From Periweissella cryptocerci (lineage in GTDB: Bacteria > Bacillota > Bacilli > Lactobacillales > Lactobacillaceae): DNA of 64,000 nucleotides. Where the stretch lies: positions 2,728,001-2,792,000 of the forward strand of contig NZ_CP037940.1 of NCBI RefSeq assembly GCF_004358325.1, in the 5' to 3' direction. Both the position numbers and the translations under genes were made by a program. A model generated the notes under the pieces. That model had not been told where the DNA came from. It saw nothing but the letters and a program-made list of their open reading frames with translations, and ran no database searches. Below are positions 42,500-51,298 of the stretch, in pieces (position 1 is the first letter of the stretch; each line of letters starts with the position of its first letter).

Positions 42500-42874
42500 T
42501 TGAAACCTATACAATCATTTTACCAACCGAGCGGCCTAATGTGTATCGTTAGTTGGAGTTGGGTCCTCTGCATTGGGTTACTATCATTAATCATTCAACT
42601 TGAAATTACCCACTTTAATTTCTGGTCGGCGGTGACCTTAGTATTATTTATTTTGTTGGTGATTACCGCAATTAAACGCCGCACGATTTACGTTGACAAT
42701 AATAAATTGTTTTTGGGGCGCATGTTTTATCATTTTGATACCGTTGATTTAGCCCAATTAAAAGACGTTGTTTTTACGAAACATCAAATCAAATTTACGT
42801 TGAATGGTGAAAGGTACCAATACTATGTTGGTGCGGCCGTTTTAGATCAACTCCGGCGACAATTAAATAATTAA
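42500..42874 (+). CDS. EbsA family membrane protein
   Basis: Product of about 124 aa with two hydrophobic helices (CIVSWSWVLCIGLLSLIIQL and AVTLVLFILLVITAI) followed by a soluble domain with RRTIYVDNNKLFLGRMFYHF. The position between rnhA and lspA and the pattern fit the EbsA-like proteins of lactobacilli; the role is not known. The start is uncertain: a TTG at 42500 has GAGGTGAG at a suitable distance, while the GTG at 42491 lies in that site. It runs into lspA with 17 bases between, so it heads the ebsA-lspA-rluD unit. Confidence 0.72.
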   Translation: MKPIQSFYQPSGLMCIVSWSWVLCIGLLSLIIQLEITHFNFWSAVTLVLFILLVITAIKRRTIYVDNNKLFLGRMFYHFDTVDLAQLKDVVFTKHQIKFTLNGERYQYYVGAAVLDQLRRQLNN

Positions 42875-42891
42875 TGAGGGAAATTCATTCC

Positions 42892-43368
42892 ATGAAGAAA
42901 AAATATTTAGTACGTGATATTATCATTGCGATAATTGTTTTAATTGGTGACCAATTATTAAAGGTCTGGATTCAAGGTACGCAACTAGGTGTCCACGGCC
43001 AAACCTTAGTCGAACAAAAATTAATTCCCGGTGTCATCAGCTTAACTAAGCTACATAATGATGGTGCTGCTTGGAGCGTAATGTCGGGGCGGATGTGGTT
43101 CTTTTATGTTGTTAGTGCGATTGCGATTATCGTGTTAGTTTACATTTATCGGCAAACATATGGGCATCGCTGGTTTAACATTTCATTAGCGCTCATGATT
43201 GCAGGAACGCTGGGTAATTTAATTGACCGCGTACGGCAAGGATTTGTCGTGGATATGTTTGATTTACAATTTATTAACTTTCCCATTTTTAATATCGCTG
43301 ACGTGGCCTTAACGGTTGGTGTAATTGGCTTGTTTATTGGGATTTTGACGGATCGGGAGATGCAATAA
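42892..43368 (+). CDS. lspA: Signal peptidase II (lipoprotein signal peptidase)
   Basis: Membrane aspartic protease that removes signal peptides from prolipoproteins. The product is 158 aa with four transmembrane helices. Catalytic Asp motifs are GNLIDRVRQGFVVDMFDL and FNIADVALTVG; the conserved NDGAAWSV block precedes them (NxGaaws). The ATG at 42892 follows GAGGG at about 11 bases. Its TAA overlaps the ATG of rluD by one base, the classic lspA-rluD coupling. Confidence 0.96.
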   Translation: MKKKYLVRDIIIAIIVLIGDQLLKVWIQGTQLGVHGQTLVEQKLIPGVISLTKLHNDGAAWSVMSGRMWFFYVVSAIAIIVLVYIYRQTYGHRWFNISLALMIAGTLGNLIDRVRQGFVVDMFDLQFINFPIFNIADVALTVGVIGLFIGILTDREMQ

Positions 43369-44300
43369 TGGATGAAACAACTGTGATTATCACCGACCAG
43401 ACTGGCCGTATTGATAAAGTTTTAAGTGAAGAATTTGCTGATTTTACGCGCTCACAACTCGCCGATTGGATTAAAGCGGGGTTAGTGACGGTAAATGGTA
43501 AGACCGTGAAAACAAAGTATGCCGTGAAAAATGGTGATGCGATTGTGATTAATCCCCCAGCACCCGTTGAATTAGATTTGACGCCGCAAGACATTCCGTT
43601 AGATATTGTGTATGAAGACGATGATTTGTTGGTGGTTAACAAACCCCAAGGCATGGTTGTGCATCCGGCTGCCGGTCATGAAGATGGAACGTTAGTGAAT
43701 GCGTTGCTTTTCCATAGTCCACTTTCAACTATCAATGGCACTTTTCGACCAGGGATTGTGCACCGGATTGACAAGGATACCTCAGGATTGTTGATGGTCG
43801 CTAAGAATGACAAGGCACACCAAAGTTTGCAAGCCCAATTGAAAGCAAAGAAGAATTTGCGTGAGTATATTGCGTTAGTGCATGGCAATATCAAAGAAGA
43901 CCGGGGCACGATTAATGCGCCACTTGGGCGTTCGACAAATGATCGCAAGAAACAAGCAGTCGTCAAGGACGGTCGCGACGCAGTGACCCACTTTGAAGTG
44001 TTGAAACGCTACGAAGGGTATACTTTAATTAAAGCCATTTTGGAAACTGGGCGCACCCACCAAATCCGGGTTCACCTAGCATACATTGGCCACGCTCTAG
44101 CGGGTGATCCACTTTATGGGCCTAAGAAAACATTGGCCGGTAATGGTCAATATTTGCATGCCAAGACTTTAGGATTAACCCAGCCAACGACCGGGGAAGA
44201 ATTGGTCTTTGATACGCCATTACCAGATTGGTTCCAAGCTGCTTTGGGCAAGTTAAAACCAGTTGATGACGGTAATGAAATTGACGTTAGCAGCTTATAG
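43368..44300 (+). CDS. rluD: RluD-type pseudouridine synthase
   Basis: Makes pseudouridine in 23S rRNA; family RluA/RluD, 310 aa. An N-terminal S4 RNA-binding domain (RIDKVLSEEFADFTRSQLAD, DAIVINPP) is followed by the catalytic domain with VVNKPQGMVVHPAAGH, the motif VHRIDKDTSGLLMVAKND containing the catalytic Asp, and LETGRTHQIRVHLAYIGHAL. Translationally coupled to lspA. Directly downstream comes the PyrR attenuator, a common gene order (lspA-rluD-pyrR) in Bacillota. Confidence 0.95.
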   Translation: MDETTVIITDQTGRIDKVLSEEFADFTRSQLADWIKAGLVTVNGKTVKTKYAVKNGDAIVINPPAPVELDLTPQDIPLDIVYEDDDLLVVNKPQGMVVHPAAGHEDGTLVNALLFHSPLSTINGTFRPGIVHRIDKDTSGLLMVAKNDKAHQSLQAQLKAKKNLREYIALVHGNIKEDRGTINAPLGRSTNDRKKQAVVKDGRDAVTHFEVLKRYEGYTLIKAILETGRTHQIRVHLAYIGHALAGDPLYGPKKTLAGNGQYLHAKTLGLTQPTTGEELVFDTPLPDWFQAALGKLKPVDDGNEIDVSSL

Positions 44301-44364
44301 TTACAACAACCAAAAAGATTGATTTATTAGGCATTTAAGTGTACATTTGTAATAGAAGATTTTC

Positions 44365-44453
44365 CTTAACTTCGTCCAGAGAGACGAGAGGATTTCAAAT
44401 GTGCTTTGACTTTGAAAACACCACTCGCCAATTTTTGACGGGTGGTGTTTTTT
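44365..44453 (+). promoter_or_regulatory. PyrR-responsive transcription attenuator of the pyr operon
   Basis: TCGTCCAGAGAGACGAGAGG at 44372-44391 matches the PyrR-binding loop of pyr leaders. It is followed by a terminator hairpin, AAACACCACTCG (44416-44427) with CGGGTGGTGTTT (44439-44450) and a T-run. PyrR with UMP should favour termination. Element copy H lies right at the end of the T-run. Confidence 0.88.
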
Positions 44454-44878
44454 AGCTCTATTCCTTCTGCCGTGGGCTTGAATAAACTTGGCCACTACGT
44501 GCCAACAAATTGCTTGGTGCACCACGCTGGAAGCAACCTCCCAAGCCAAAATGCGGTCTTGGGAGGTTCGGATAAGCTGGGAGTCTAAGGAATAAATTCC
44601 TAAGACTCCTCATCTTACCCTCAGCGGAAATATGTGCTGCACACATATTCCCCCAGTCGCGGTGTAAAGGCTGCGCCCACCAAGCAATTTGCCGGCACTC
44701 CGTTAGTTAGTAATAATGCTCAGGCTAGAAAAAAGTCGTTGGTGGGCAAATCGAGCAGATTGGTTATCACTGATTTTGTGATGTGCTCAAACTAGTGGCT
44801 AGGATATATTCCGTGATACGTGAGTGCGCTTAAACAAAAGCATAGAAATGAGAATCCCACGTCAGCCGGAATAGAGCC
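44454..44878 (+). mobile_element. Non-autonomous ISL3-type element, copy H (type 1, full length)
   Basis: Starts AGCTCTATTCCTTCTGCCGT and ends with its complement closing AATAGAGCC, the best-preserved inverted repeat of the set. Flanked by TGTTTTTT and TATTTTTT (7 of 8 bases). The core is complete; its outer stem ends GGTG/CACC where other copies have GGCG/CGCC. It lies between the pyr attenuator T-run and pyrR, so any read-through pyr transcript carries it in the leader. Confidence 0.9.
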
Positions 44879-44951
44879 TATTTTTTTGATTCAGGAACCA
44901 AATTGCGCTGAAATTTACATGAGAATGAGCATATAAAATGCAACTCAATAG

Positions 44952-45476
<525 letters not shown>

Positions 45477-45517
45477 TCACATTTTGAAGATTCAACTGAA
45501 AGGAGCGTTGCGTTAAT

Positions 45518-46594
45518 ATGAGCAATCGCTATTTAATTTTAGCTGATGGTAGTACCTATGAGGGGGTTGGTTTTGGTTCACGTGCCACGACATTTGGGCA
45601 CGTCGTATTTAATACATCCATGACCGGCTATCAAGAAATTATTACCAATCAGATTTATCACAACCAAATAATTATTTTTAGTGCACCAACAATTGGTGCG
45701 GCTGGGATTAATCATGATGCATATGAGTCAATTATGCCAACTGCCAAAGGGGTCATCGTCCGCGATGTGGCATCAGTTTCGACTAATCGGCAAAAGCGTA
45801 TGAATTTGAATGAATTTTTGACGCAACATAATATTCCCGGAATTGCGGGAATTGATACGCGGGCATTAATTCGGCATTTGCGTGAAACTGGTCCGCAAAA
45901 GGCTAGTATCGTTGATTTTCCCGACGACCACGCATTTGACCAATTAAATGCCACGGTGCTCACTAATCAACAAGTTGCTGCTGTGGCGACACCACGCGCA
46001 TATCCGAACCCAGGGAATGGGTTGACGGTCGTCGTGATTGATTTTGGCTTGAAACATGGGATTCTGCGCCAGTTGGGGCAACGGGATGCGGATGTAACGG
46101 TCTTGCCATACACAACCGATCCAGAAGCAGTGCTGAGTCTGGATCCAGATGGGGTTATTTTTTCAACCGGGCCTGGTGATCCGCGCGATTTACCAGAATC
46201 CGTATTTGAATTAATGCGTGTCTTACAAACGCGGGTACCACTGCTTGGAATCGGGTTGGGGCATGAAATCTTTGCTTTAGCTAATGATGCCCAATTAATT
46301 GAATTACCATTTGAACATCATGGGACTAATCACCCCGTCAGTGAAGTTATTACGAACGCGCTGATGTATGTCAGTCAAGGAGCCGGTTACGCAATTGATC
46401 CGGTGTCAATTGATCATAATCGGTTGATTACAACACACCTTGATGTGATTGATGGTTCAGTTCAAGGGTTGCGGCACCGGGATTTCCCTGCCTTTTCAGT
46501 GGCCTTTTTCCCAGATTCTGCCCCAGGACCTCTAGAAGCAACCGATGTCATCGATGATTTCTTTGACATGATGGATACGAAGGACAGGTTCTAG
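45518..46594 (+). CDS. carA: CarA-like protein lacking the glutaminase catalytic residues
   Basis: Homologue of the small subunit of carbamoyl-phosphate synthase, which normally takes ammonia from glutamine. The 358 aa are the normal length and both domains align: N-terminal FNTSMTGYQEIITNQIYHNQ and IPGIAGIDTRALIRHLRETG, C-terminal GATase-like with STGPGDPRDL. The nucleophile elbow reads LLGIGLGHEIFAL where active enzymes have GICLGHQ, so the Cys is Gly. The HPE motif reads VAFFPDSAPGP, so His is Phe and Glu is Asp, and QNHG reads QGAG. The glutaminase is almost certainly dead. Co-transcribed with pyrR and carB. Confidence 0.9.
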   Translation: MSNRYLILADGSTYEGVGFGSRATTFGHVVFNTSMTGYQEIITNQIYHNQIIIFSAPTIGAAGINHDAYESIMPTAKGVIVRDVASVSTNRQKRMNLNEFLTQHNIPGIAGIDTRALIRHLRETGPQKASIVDFPDDHAFDQLNATVLTNQQVAAVATPRAYPNPGNGLTVVVIDFGLKHGILRQLGQRDADVTVLPYTTDPEAVLSLDPDGVIFSTGPGDPRDLPESVFELMRVLQTRVPLLGIGLGHEIFALANDAQLIELPFEHHGTNHPVSEVITNALMYVSQGAGYAIDPVSIDHNRLITTHLDVIDGSVQGLRHRDFPAFSVAFFPDSAPGPLEATDVIDDFFDMMDTKDRF

Positions 46595-46597
46595 CTG

Positions 46598-49087
46598 ATG
46601 TTGAATAAAAAAATTAAAAAAGTTTTGTTAATTGGTGCGGGCGCTAATGATTTTGGCCGTGAGTCAGAATTAGATACGGCGGCCTACCAAGTGATTGATG
46701 CTTTCAAACAGTTAGGGATTGCGACCGTCTTAGTTGATGACAATCCATATTCCTACGCGTTGGAAAGTGACCACACCACGGCCTATATGCGGCCATTGAC
46801 GATGCGCAGTATTCAAGAAGTTATTGATCTTGAGCACCCTGATGCCGTTTTTCCGGCCGTTGGTGGTACGACCGCATTTCGTTTAGTCGAAGAATTGATG
46901 CAAAATGATGATAATGAAAAGCATATTTCATTGTTAGGGGTCAAACTAAACACGGTCTCAATGATTAACAATCCAGGTTTGTTGAATGAACGTTTACGGG
47001 CAATTAATGAACCTGTGATTATGTCACAAGTCGCCAATTCGATTGAAGCGGCGTTTGATATTGCGCGGACTGTGGGGTTCCCGGTTATTGTTAAACCGGT
47101 GGCACCGCAGTTTGAGGCCAGCCGCCAACAAGCTAATGATTCAGATGATTTGGATCGAGCGCTGACAGTTGCTTTCCGCCAAAGTTTGACGAACCAAGTT
47201 GTGATTGACCAAGGCATTAACGGGTTGCGTGAAGTTGGTTTGGAAGTTATGCGTGATATGCGTGACACGAAGATGTTTATCGGGGCAGTCGAGGATATTG
47301 ATCCAATTGGTATTCATGCGGCTGACTCAATCATTGTTAGTCCCGTCCAAACGTTGACCGACCGCGAATTCCAACGCTTGCGTTCATCAGCATTTCGGAT
47401 TATGCGCGCTTTGAATATTGTCGGCCTAGCCCATATTCAATTTGCCCTTGATCCAAAAACTGATACGTACTTTATTATTAAAGTTAGCCCATATTTTGAC
47501 ATGACCAGTGCGTTGGTCGCTCGTTCAACCGGGTATCCGATGGCATTAGTGATGGCCAGTGTGGTCTTAGGAATTCCACTGACTAAAGTACGCTTACCAA
47601 GTGTCTTTGCCAAAAAGATGGCGATGATTGAACCTGTCATGGATCACATCGTTGTTCGGTTCCCTGTGTTTGCTTTTGGTGAAATCGAAAATGCCGGCAT
47701 CCAAGTTAACCGTGAGTTAAACACGATGCAAAAATCAGTCGGGTCAACGATTGGGGTGGGGCGTTCGATTGAAGAAGCGCTGGAAAAAGCAATTCGGGCG
47801 GCGCACTTTAGTAATCGGAGCTTTTCACCAACGATTATGAACGCCGTGCCCGAAAATGATTTGATTCAACAATTAATTCACCCCCGTGATAATCGGGTCT
47901 TGCTGCTAATTGAAGCATTACGTCGGGGATACACGGTCGATGAGTTAGCTGAATTAACGAAAATTGATGAATACTATTTTTATAAATTACAGCACATTAT
48001 GCAATTGGAACGCGATGTAGCTGAACATCCCGGCGATATTGGTTTATTGACGCAAGCCAAGTATTACGGCTTGTCGGATGGTTTGATTGCTAAATTATGG
48101 CATCAGGAATTTGATGACGTGCGCCGACTTGGGCGGGAAAATAATTTGGTACCAACCTATAAAGCAATTGAACCTTCAGCTGGTGAGTTCCCTGAAAATG
48201 TGACGTTATACTATAGTACGTTTGAGATGGAAAACGAATCGACCCGGTTGAGCGAAAAACCAGTCCTTGTGATTGGGACGGGGGCATTTCGTCTCGGGGA
48301 TGGGGCGAGTGGGTCATATACGACCGCAGTTGTATTGGATGAGTTACGCCGTAATAACATTCGCTCGATAATTATGAACAATAATCCCAATGATTTGTCA
48401 TTAACACCCCAGTTGGCAGATAAACAATATATTGAGCCTTTGGAAATCTCGGATGTGATGAATGTGGTTGAGTTAGAAGAACCAGCAGTCGTCATTGTGC
48501 CGGGGAATCGGATTAAATTAATTAACGCACTCCGTGATCGTAAGGTGAATGTCCGCGTCTTAGCTAAAGAAAAGTACAGCCCAGCCGGCCCTGCCAAAGA
48601 CGTGCACGAATATGCCGCCAACTATTTATACGATGGTAACCAATTACGGTTAATTAGTTTAACGGATCACGTTCAAGGTAAATTAATGATGGACCATCAA
48701 GTATTGACGACTTATCTAGCCGAAAATGTGCCGTTGCCAACACTGGATTTTGACACACCGGGGCTGTATCAAGTTGTTAGTGAGCATTTCCCATTACCAC
48801 GGGACGTGCAAGCAAGTGACATGCGGCCAATGCCATATGGCCAAGTCGCTTTCATGAACAAAATCACCGGTATTAATTGGTGGCGTTTAATTATTCGGAT
48901 GTTCATCAATGCGATGACTGAAACGGATAAGACGATTTTAGCCAAATTACCACTAGTACCATGGCGTTATCAAGTGAGTGAATTAGTGGCTAACGATACC
49001 GATTTCTATCAACATCTCCAACCAAACGCAACGTTGGACACGACCCAGTTTGAAATGGGCGTTAGTGTGCGGATTGTGAAGGATTAG
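46598..49087 (+). CDS. carB: CarB-like protein, shortened and missing ATP-grasp motifs
   Basis: Homologue of the carbamoyl-phosphate synthase large subunit but 829 aa instead of about 1060. The first half aligns (KVLLIGAGANDFGRESELDT, HPDAVFPAVGGTTAFRLVEE, GIHAADSIIVSPVQTLTDRE), yet the ATP-binding loop reads KPVAPQFEASRQQ in place of RPsFTxGGxGGG, and the metal motif IEMNPR reads IIKVSPYFD. The oligomerisation domain is kept. The second half keeps YYSTFEMENES, GTGAFRLGDGASGS and NNNPNDLSLTPQLADKQYIE, then loses the second ATP-grasp domain; the last ~170 residues are unrecognised. The frame is open and starts 3 bases after carA. Confidence 0.88.
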   Translation: MLNKKIKKVLLIGAGANDFGRESELDTAAYQVIDAFKQLGIATVLVDDNPYSYALESDHTTAYMRPLTMRSIQEVIDLEHPDAVFPAVGGTTAFRLVEELMQNDDNEKHISLLGVKLNTVSMINNPGLLNERLRAINEPVIMSQVANSIEAAFDIARTVGFPVIVKPVAPQFEASRQQANDSDDLDRALTVAFRQSLTNQVVIDQGINGLREVGLEVMRDMRDTKMFIGAVEDIDPIGIHAADSIIVSPVQTLTDREFQRLRSSAFRIMRALNIVGLAHIQFALDPKTDTYFIIKVSPYFDMTSALVARSTGYPMALVMASVVLGIPLTKVRLPSVFAKKMAMIEPVMDHIVVRFPVFAFGEIENAGIQVNRELNTMQKSVGSTIGVGRSIEEALEKAIRAAHFSNRSFSPTIMNAVPENDLIQQLIHPRDNRVLLLIEALRRGYTVDELAELTKIDEYYFYKLQHIMQLERDVAEHPGDIGLLTQAKYYGLSDGLIAKLWHQEFDDVRRLGRENNLVPTYKAIEPSAGEFPENVTLYYSTFEMENESTRLSEKPVLVIGTGAFRLGDGASGSYTTAVVLDELRRNNIRSIIMNNNPNDLSLTPQLADKQYIEPLEISDVMNVVELEEPAVVIVPGNRIKLINALRDRKVNVRVLAKEKYSPAGPAKDVHEYAANYLYDGNQLRLISLTDHVQGKLMMDHQVLTTYLAENVPLPTLDFDTPGLYQVVSEHFPLPRDVQASDMRPMPYGQVAFMNKITGINWWRLIIRMFINAMTETDKTILAKLPLVPWRYQVSELVANDTDFYQHLQPNATLDTTQFEMGVSVRIVKD

Positions 49088-49500
49088 CGATTGTATTCCG
49101 TTTGACGTTGGAATAGGTCACTGCGTGCCAGCAAACTGCTTGGCGCACCACGCTGGAAGCAGCCTCCCAAGCCAGAGTGCGGTCTTGGGAGGTTCGGACA
49201 AGCTGGGACTCTAAGGGGATAAATCCCCAAGAGTCCTCATCTTATCCTCAGCGAAAATATGTGCTTCACACATATTCCCCCAGTCGCGGTGTAAAGGCTG
49301 CGCCCGTCAAGCAATTTGCCGGCACTCCGTTAGTTAGTAATAATTCTCAAACTAACAAAAAACATTGTGGCCCGAAGCGTATTGAAAACCAACTAAGCCG
49401 CTGAAATAATGCGCAAGTTTAATCAAACAATTCGTTGAGGTGCAGATTTAATCAAATCGGTTATCATTGATTTGGTTATGTGCTCAAACTTAGTACGTAA
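49088..49500 (+). mobile_element. Non-autonomous ISL3-type element, copy I (type 1, right end lost)
   Basis: Starts right after the carB stop with gattgtattccgtttgacg-like end; no right inverted repeat is visible. The core is complete, with CCTCCCAAG/CTTGGGAGG and ACTCTAAGGGGAT/ATCCCCAAGAGT arms; the GGGG/CCCC pairs replace GGAA/TTCC of other copies. The right part shares the aagcgtattgaaaaccaac segment with copy D. Confidence 0.78.
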
Positions 49501-49501
49501 G

Positions 49502-49534
49502 GGTATGTTCACTCCGGTGGGCATATCTTTTTTT
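49502..49534 (+). terminator. Probable terminator of the pyr operon
   Basis: GGTATGTTCAC pairs with GTGGGCATATC (G-T pairs), loop TCCG, T7. Confidence 0.8.
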
Positions 49535-49611
49535 ATTTGGCGCCATTCGCGTTATAATCTAAGTGTAAATATATATAGCTTGCTCTCATTCATGAAAGGT
49601 CGGTGGATATC

Positions 49612-50067
49612 ATGAACGCACATCATGCCGCGTCCGACATTCTGAAAACATTGGGAGCAGATCCAGCAACAATGAGTTCTAGTAGCGAAATTGATGAGTT
49701 CCCAATAACCACGACGCAATTAATTAACGTGATTGATGAATTGTATGGGCGAAATTTACTTAATCAACAATGTGAAAAACATCAAGAACCATGTTTACCC
49801 GCGGATTCATTGCCGGTGCAAGCATTGGATGGGTGGTATGACAAAACGGCAGAACACACACTCCGTGATTTACTACATGATCCAAGTGTTAATATTTTCA
49901 GTTTGAAACGGATATTATATAATTTGGCAACTGAAGACCAGAAGTATATGGCAATTGCTTTGCACATCAAGCAGCGGGGTGGGCAGTTAGTCGTAATGGA
50001 TGGCTGCCACCGCTTTGTAATTTACCGCGCGTTAGGTTTTGATCAACCGGTACCAATTCAAATTTAA
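49612..50067 (+). CDS. Hypothetical protein with ParB-like DGCHR motif
   Basis: Product of 151 aa. The C-terminal third, MAIALHIKQRGGQLVVMDGC followed by HRFVIYRALGF, resembles the core of ParB/sulfiredoxin-like domains (DGxHR), but the protein is too short for a full ParB and has no helix-turn-helix. The N-terminal part contains two Cys-x(7)-Cys (QQCEKHQEPCLP). Function unknown. The ATG at 49612 follows GGTGG; an in-frame start nine bases upstream lies inside it. A terminator follows at 50077, just before tRNA-Ser. Confidence 0.65.
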   Translation: MNAHHAASDILKTLGADPATMSSSSEIDEFPITTTQLINVIDELYGRNLLNQQCEKHQEPCLPADSLPVQALDGWYDKTAEHTLRDLLHDPSVNIFSLKRILYNLATEDQKYMAIALHIKQRGGQLVVMDGCHRFVIYRALGFDQPVPIQI

Positions 50068-50076
50068 GATTTTTGA

Positions 50077-50106
50077 AACGCCACCTTTTCACGGTGACGT
50101 TTTTTT
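50077..50106 (+). terminator. Terminator upstream of tRNA-Ser
   Basis: ACGCCACC pairs with GGTGACGT (one mismatch), followed by T7. Confidence 0.75.
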
Positions 50107-50136
50107 AGTATACTAGAAGATGTACTAATATATTTC

Positions 50137-50224
50137 GGAGATATGGCAGAGCGGTAATGCAACGGACTCGAAATCCGTCGAACCCGTGTTGAGCGGGTGC
50201 GCAGGTTCAAATCCTGTTATCTCC
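50137..50224 (+). tRNA. tRNA-Ser (anticodon CGA)
   Basis: Folds as a class II tRNA of 88 bases: acceptor GGAGATA/TATCTCC, anticodon stem ACGGA/TCCGT with loop CTCGAAA (anticodon CGA), variable arm ACCCG/CGGGT, T-loop TTCAAAT. No CCA is encoded; the discriminator position (50225) would be T. Reads UCG codons. It lies at the left edge of an accessory region with an integrase remnant next to it. Confidence 0.95.
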
Positions 50225-50244
50225 TTATTGTTTGTGAATAATGT

Positions 50245-50289
50245 AAAACCCTTAGGAATGCTGTTATAGCAACGTTTCTAAGGGTTTTT
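50245..50289 (+). terminator. Hairpin after tRNA-Ser
   Basis: AAACCCTTAG pairs with CTAAGGGTTT, followed by T5; terminator for the tRNA transcript and possibly, in reverse, for the integrase remnant. Confidence 0.75.
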
Positions 50290-50412
50290 GTTTGCTTCCG
50301 AACAGGGGAACATACTTGCGTTTTTTGTCTATATTTGTCCATTTTTGGCGCCGCTTGGCGTCGAAATGGCGCCGAAATGGAAGCGCCACGTTGGACAAAA
50401 GACAGAAAATAT

Positions 50413-50595
50413 TTATAGATTAGCGTTATGCAGTGTGTTTGCAACTTTATCCAATCCCTCAATCGTCCCTAAATTGTATTCTTGGGTCATAGTAATGGTT
50501 GCGTGGCCAACATAATTCATAACATCACGTTCGTTCATTCTAGCACTGATAGCAAAGGTGACGAACGCATGGCGCATCATGTGCGTGATATTCAT
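50413..50595 (-). pseudogene. Tyrosine recombinase (phage-type integrase), C-terminal remnant
   Basis: Only about 60 residues remain: MNITHMMRHAFVTFAISARM then DVMNYVGHATITMTQEY. The H-x-x-R and GH motifs and the catalytic Tyr of the tyrosine recombinase family are present, but the N-terminal arm-binding and core domains and the first catalytic Arg are absent. Adjacent to tRNA-Ser, the usual att site for such integrases, it marks a decayed integrated element occupying the region to the right. Confidence 0.88.
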
Positions 50596-50682
50596 TCATA
50601 AGTTGAGTAGGTAGACAATACCGGCAATGACTAGCGCGACCGTGGTTAGTATAGTAAACAGTACAATGAGTTTATCTAGCAT
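50596..50682 (-). CDS. Toxin-like 28-aa hydrophobic peptide
   Basis: Frame of 28 codons, MLDKLIVLFTILTTVALVIA then GIVYLLNL: a single membrane helix with a charged N-terminus. A perfect AAAGGAG lies 8 bases before the ATG. The 5' leader contains a long inverted repeat (50706-50768). Size, composition and structured leader resemble type I toxins or holin-like peptides of Gram-positives, but no antisense RNA can be shown from sequence. Its stop abuts the integrase remnant. Confidence 0.5.
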   Translation of the reverse strand: MLDKLIVLFTILTTVALVIAGIVYLLNL

Positions 50683-50705
50683 GTTTGTGGCTCCTTTATT
50701 GCTTG

Positions 50706-50768
50706 TAGTAGTAATATAGTCGTAAACTACTAAGCGATAACACTTGATAGCTTACGACCATACTACTA
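50706..50768. repeat. Inverted repeat in the leader of the 28-aa peptide
   Basis: TAGTAGTA (50706-50713) with GTCGTAA (50719-50725) pairs with TTACGAC (50752-50758) and TACTACTA (50761-50768), giving a 15-bp interrupted stem. Confidence 0.7.
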
Positions 50769-50796
50769 TAATGGTTTTAGTAGTACGGTGTTACTA

Positions 50797-50973
50797 TTAG
50801 AAGTAATGCAGCAAAGTTTTAACTAACCAAACTAAGACGGGTGCGACCGTCACTATTATTTCTAATAGTTGGTATAAGAACGATTGCTTTAAGTTGTTTA
50901 CGCTGTCAAGCAACCGTTCGTTAAACGTCCTTGAGTGTGGGAACACATCGAAGGGCGTTTTTTGTAGTCTCAT
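50797..50973 (-). CDS. Small 58-aa protein with C-terminal membrane helix
   Basis: Frame of 58 codons, MRLQKTPFDVFPHSRTFNER then LLDSVNNLKQSFLYQLLEII and a hydrophobic VTVAPVLVWLVKTLLHYF. The C-terminal half is a predicted membrane helix. No good ribosome site is seen before the ATG at 50973, so the start may lie elsewhere. It precedes the 28-aa peptide on the same strand. Not recognised. Confidence 0.4.
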   Translation of the reverse strand: MRLQKTPFDVFPHSRTFNERLLDSVNNLKQSFLYQLLEIIVTVAPVLVWLVKTLLHYF

Positions 50974-51298
50974 AGGGTCTCATGCTATGGTTAGTGGTAG
51001 TGAGGCGCGTAAGCTGTCACGTTAGTAGAGCGCGTTGACGTTACCGGCTTGCCTGCTAGGGTATGTAATACAGCGTAATAAAATTACGTTAGCAAAGTGA
51101 ATCGAGTGGCGCGCTGAAATTATAGAAGTAGCTGCAAGTAAATTATAAGTGGGACTCGAAAATTATTCTTGTACAGGACCATGGATGAAATCAACGAATG
51201 ATTAAGCAATGGCGTAGAAACAAAATCAAACATTACTAGTATTGAAAATGATAATCTGTTAATCTTAGGAAAAATATGTGTTTGAATGGAGTTACTGG

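Noticed and set aside
44458..44646. Open frames of 62-90 codons with similar translations (MCAAHISAEGKMRSLRNLFL type) in elements C, E and H
   Set aside because: They exist only because the structured core is repeated; they lack ribosome sites, and changes between copies keep base pairing rather than the protein.
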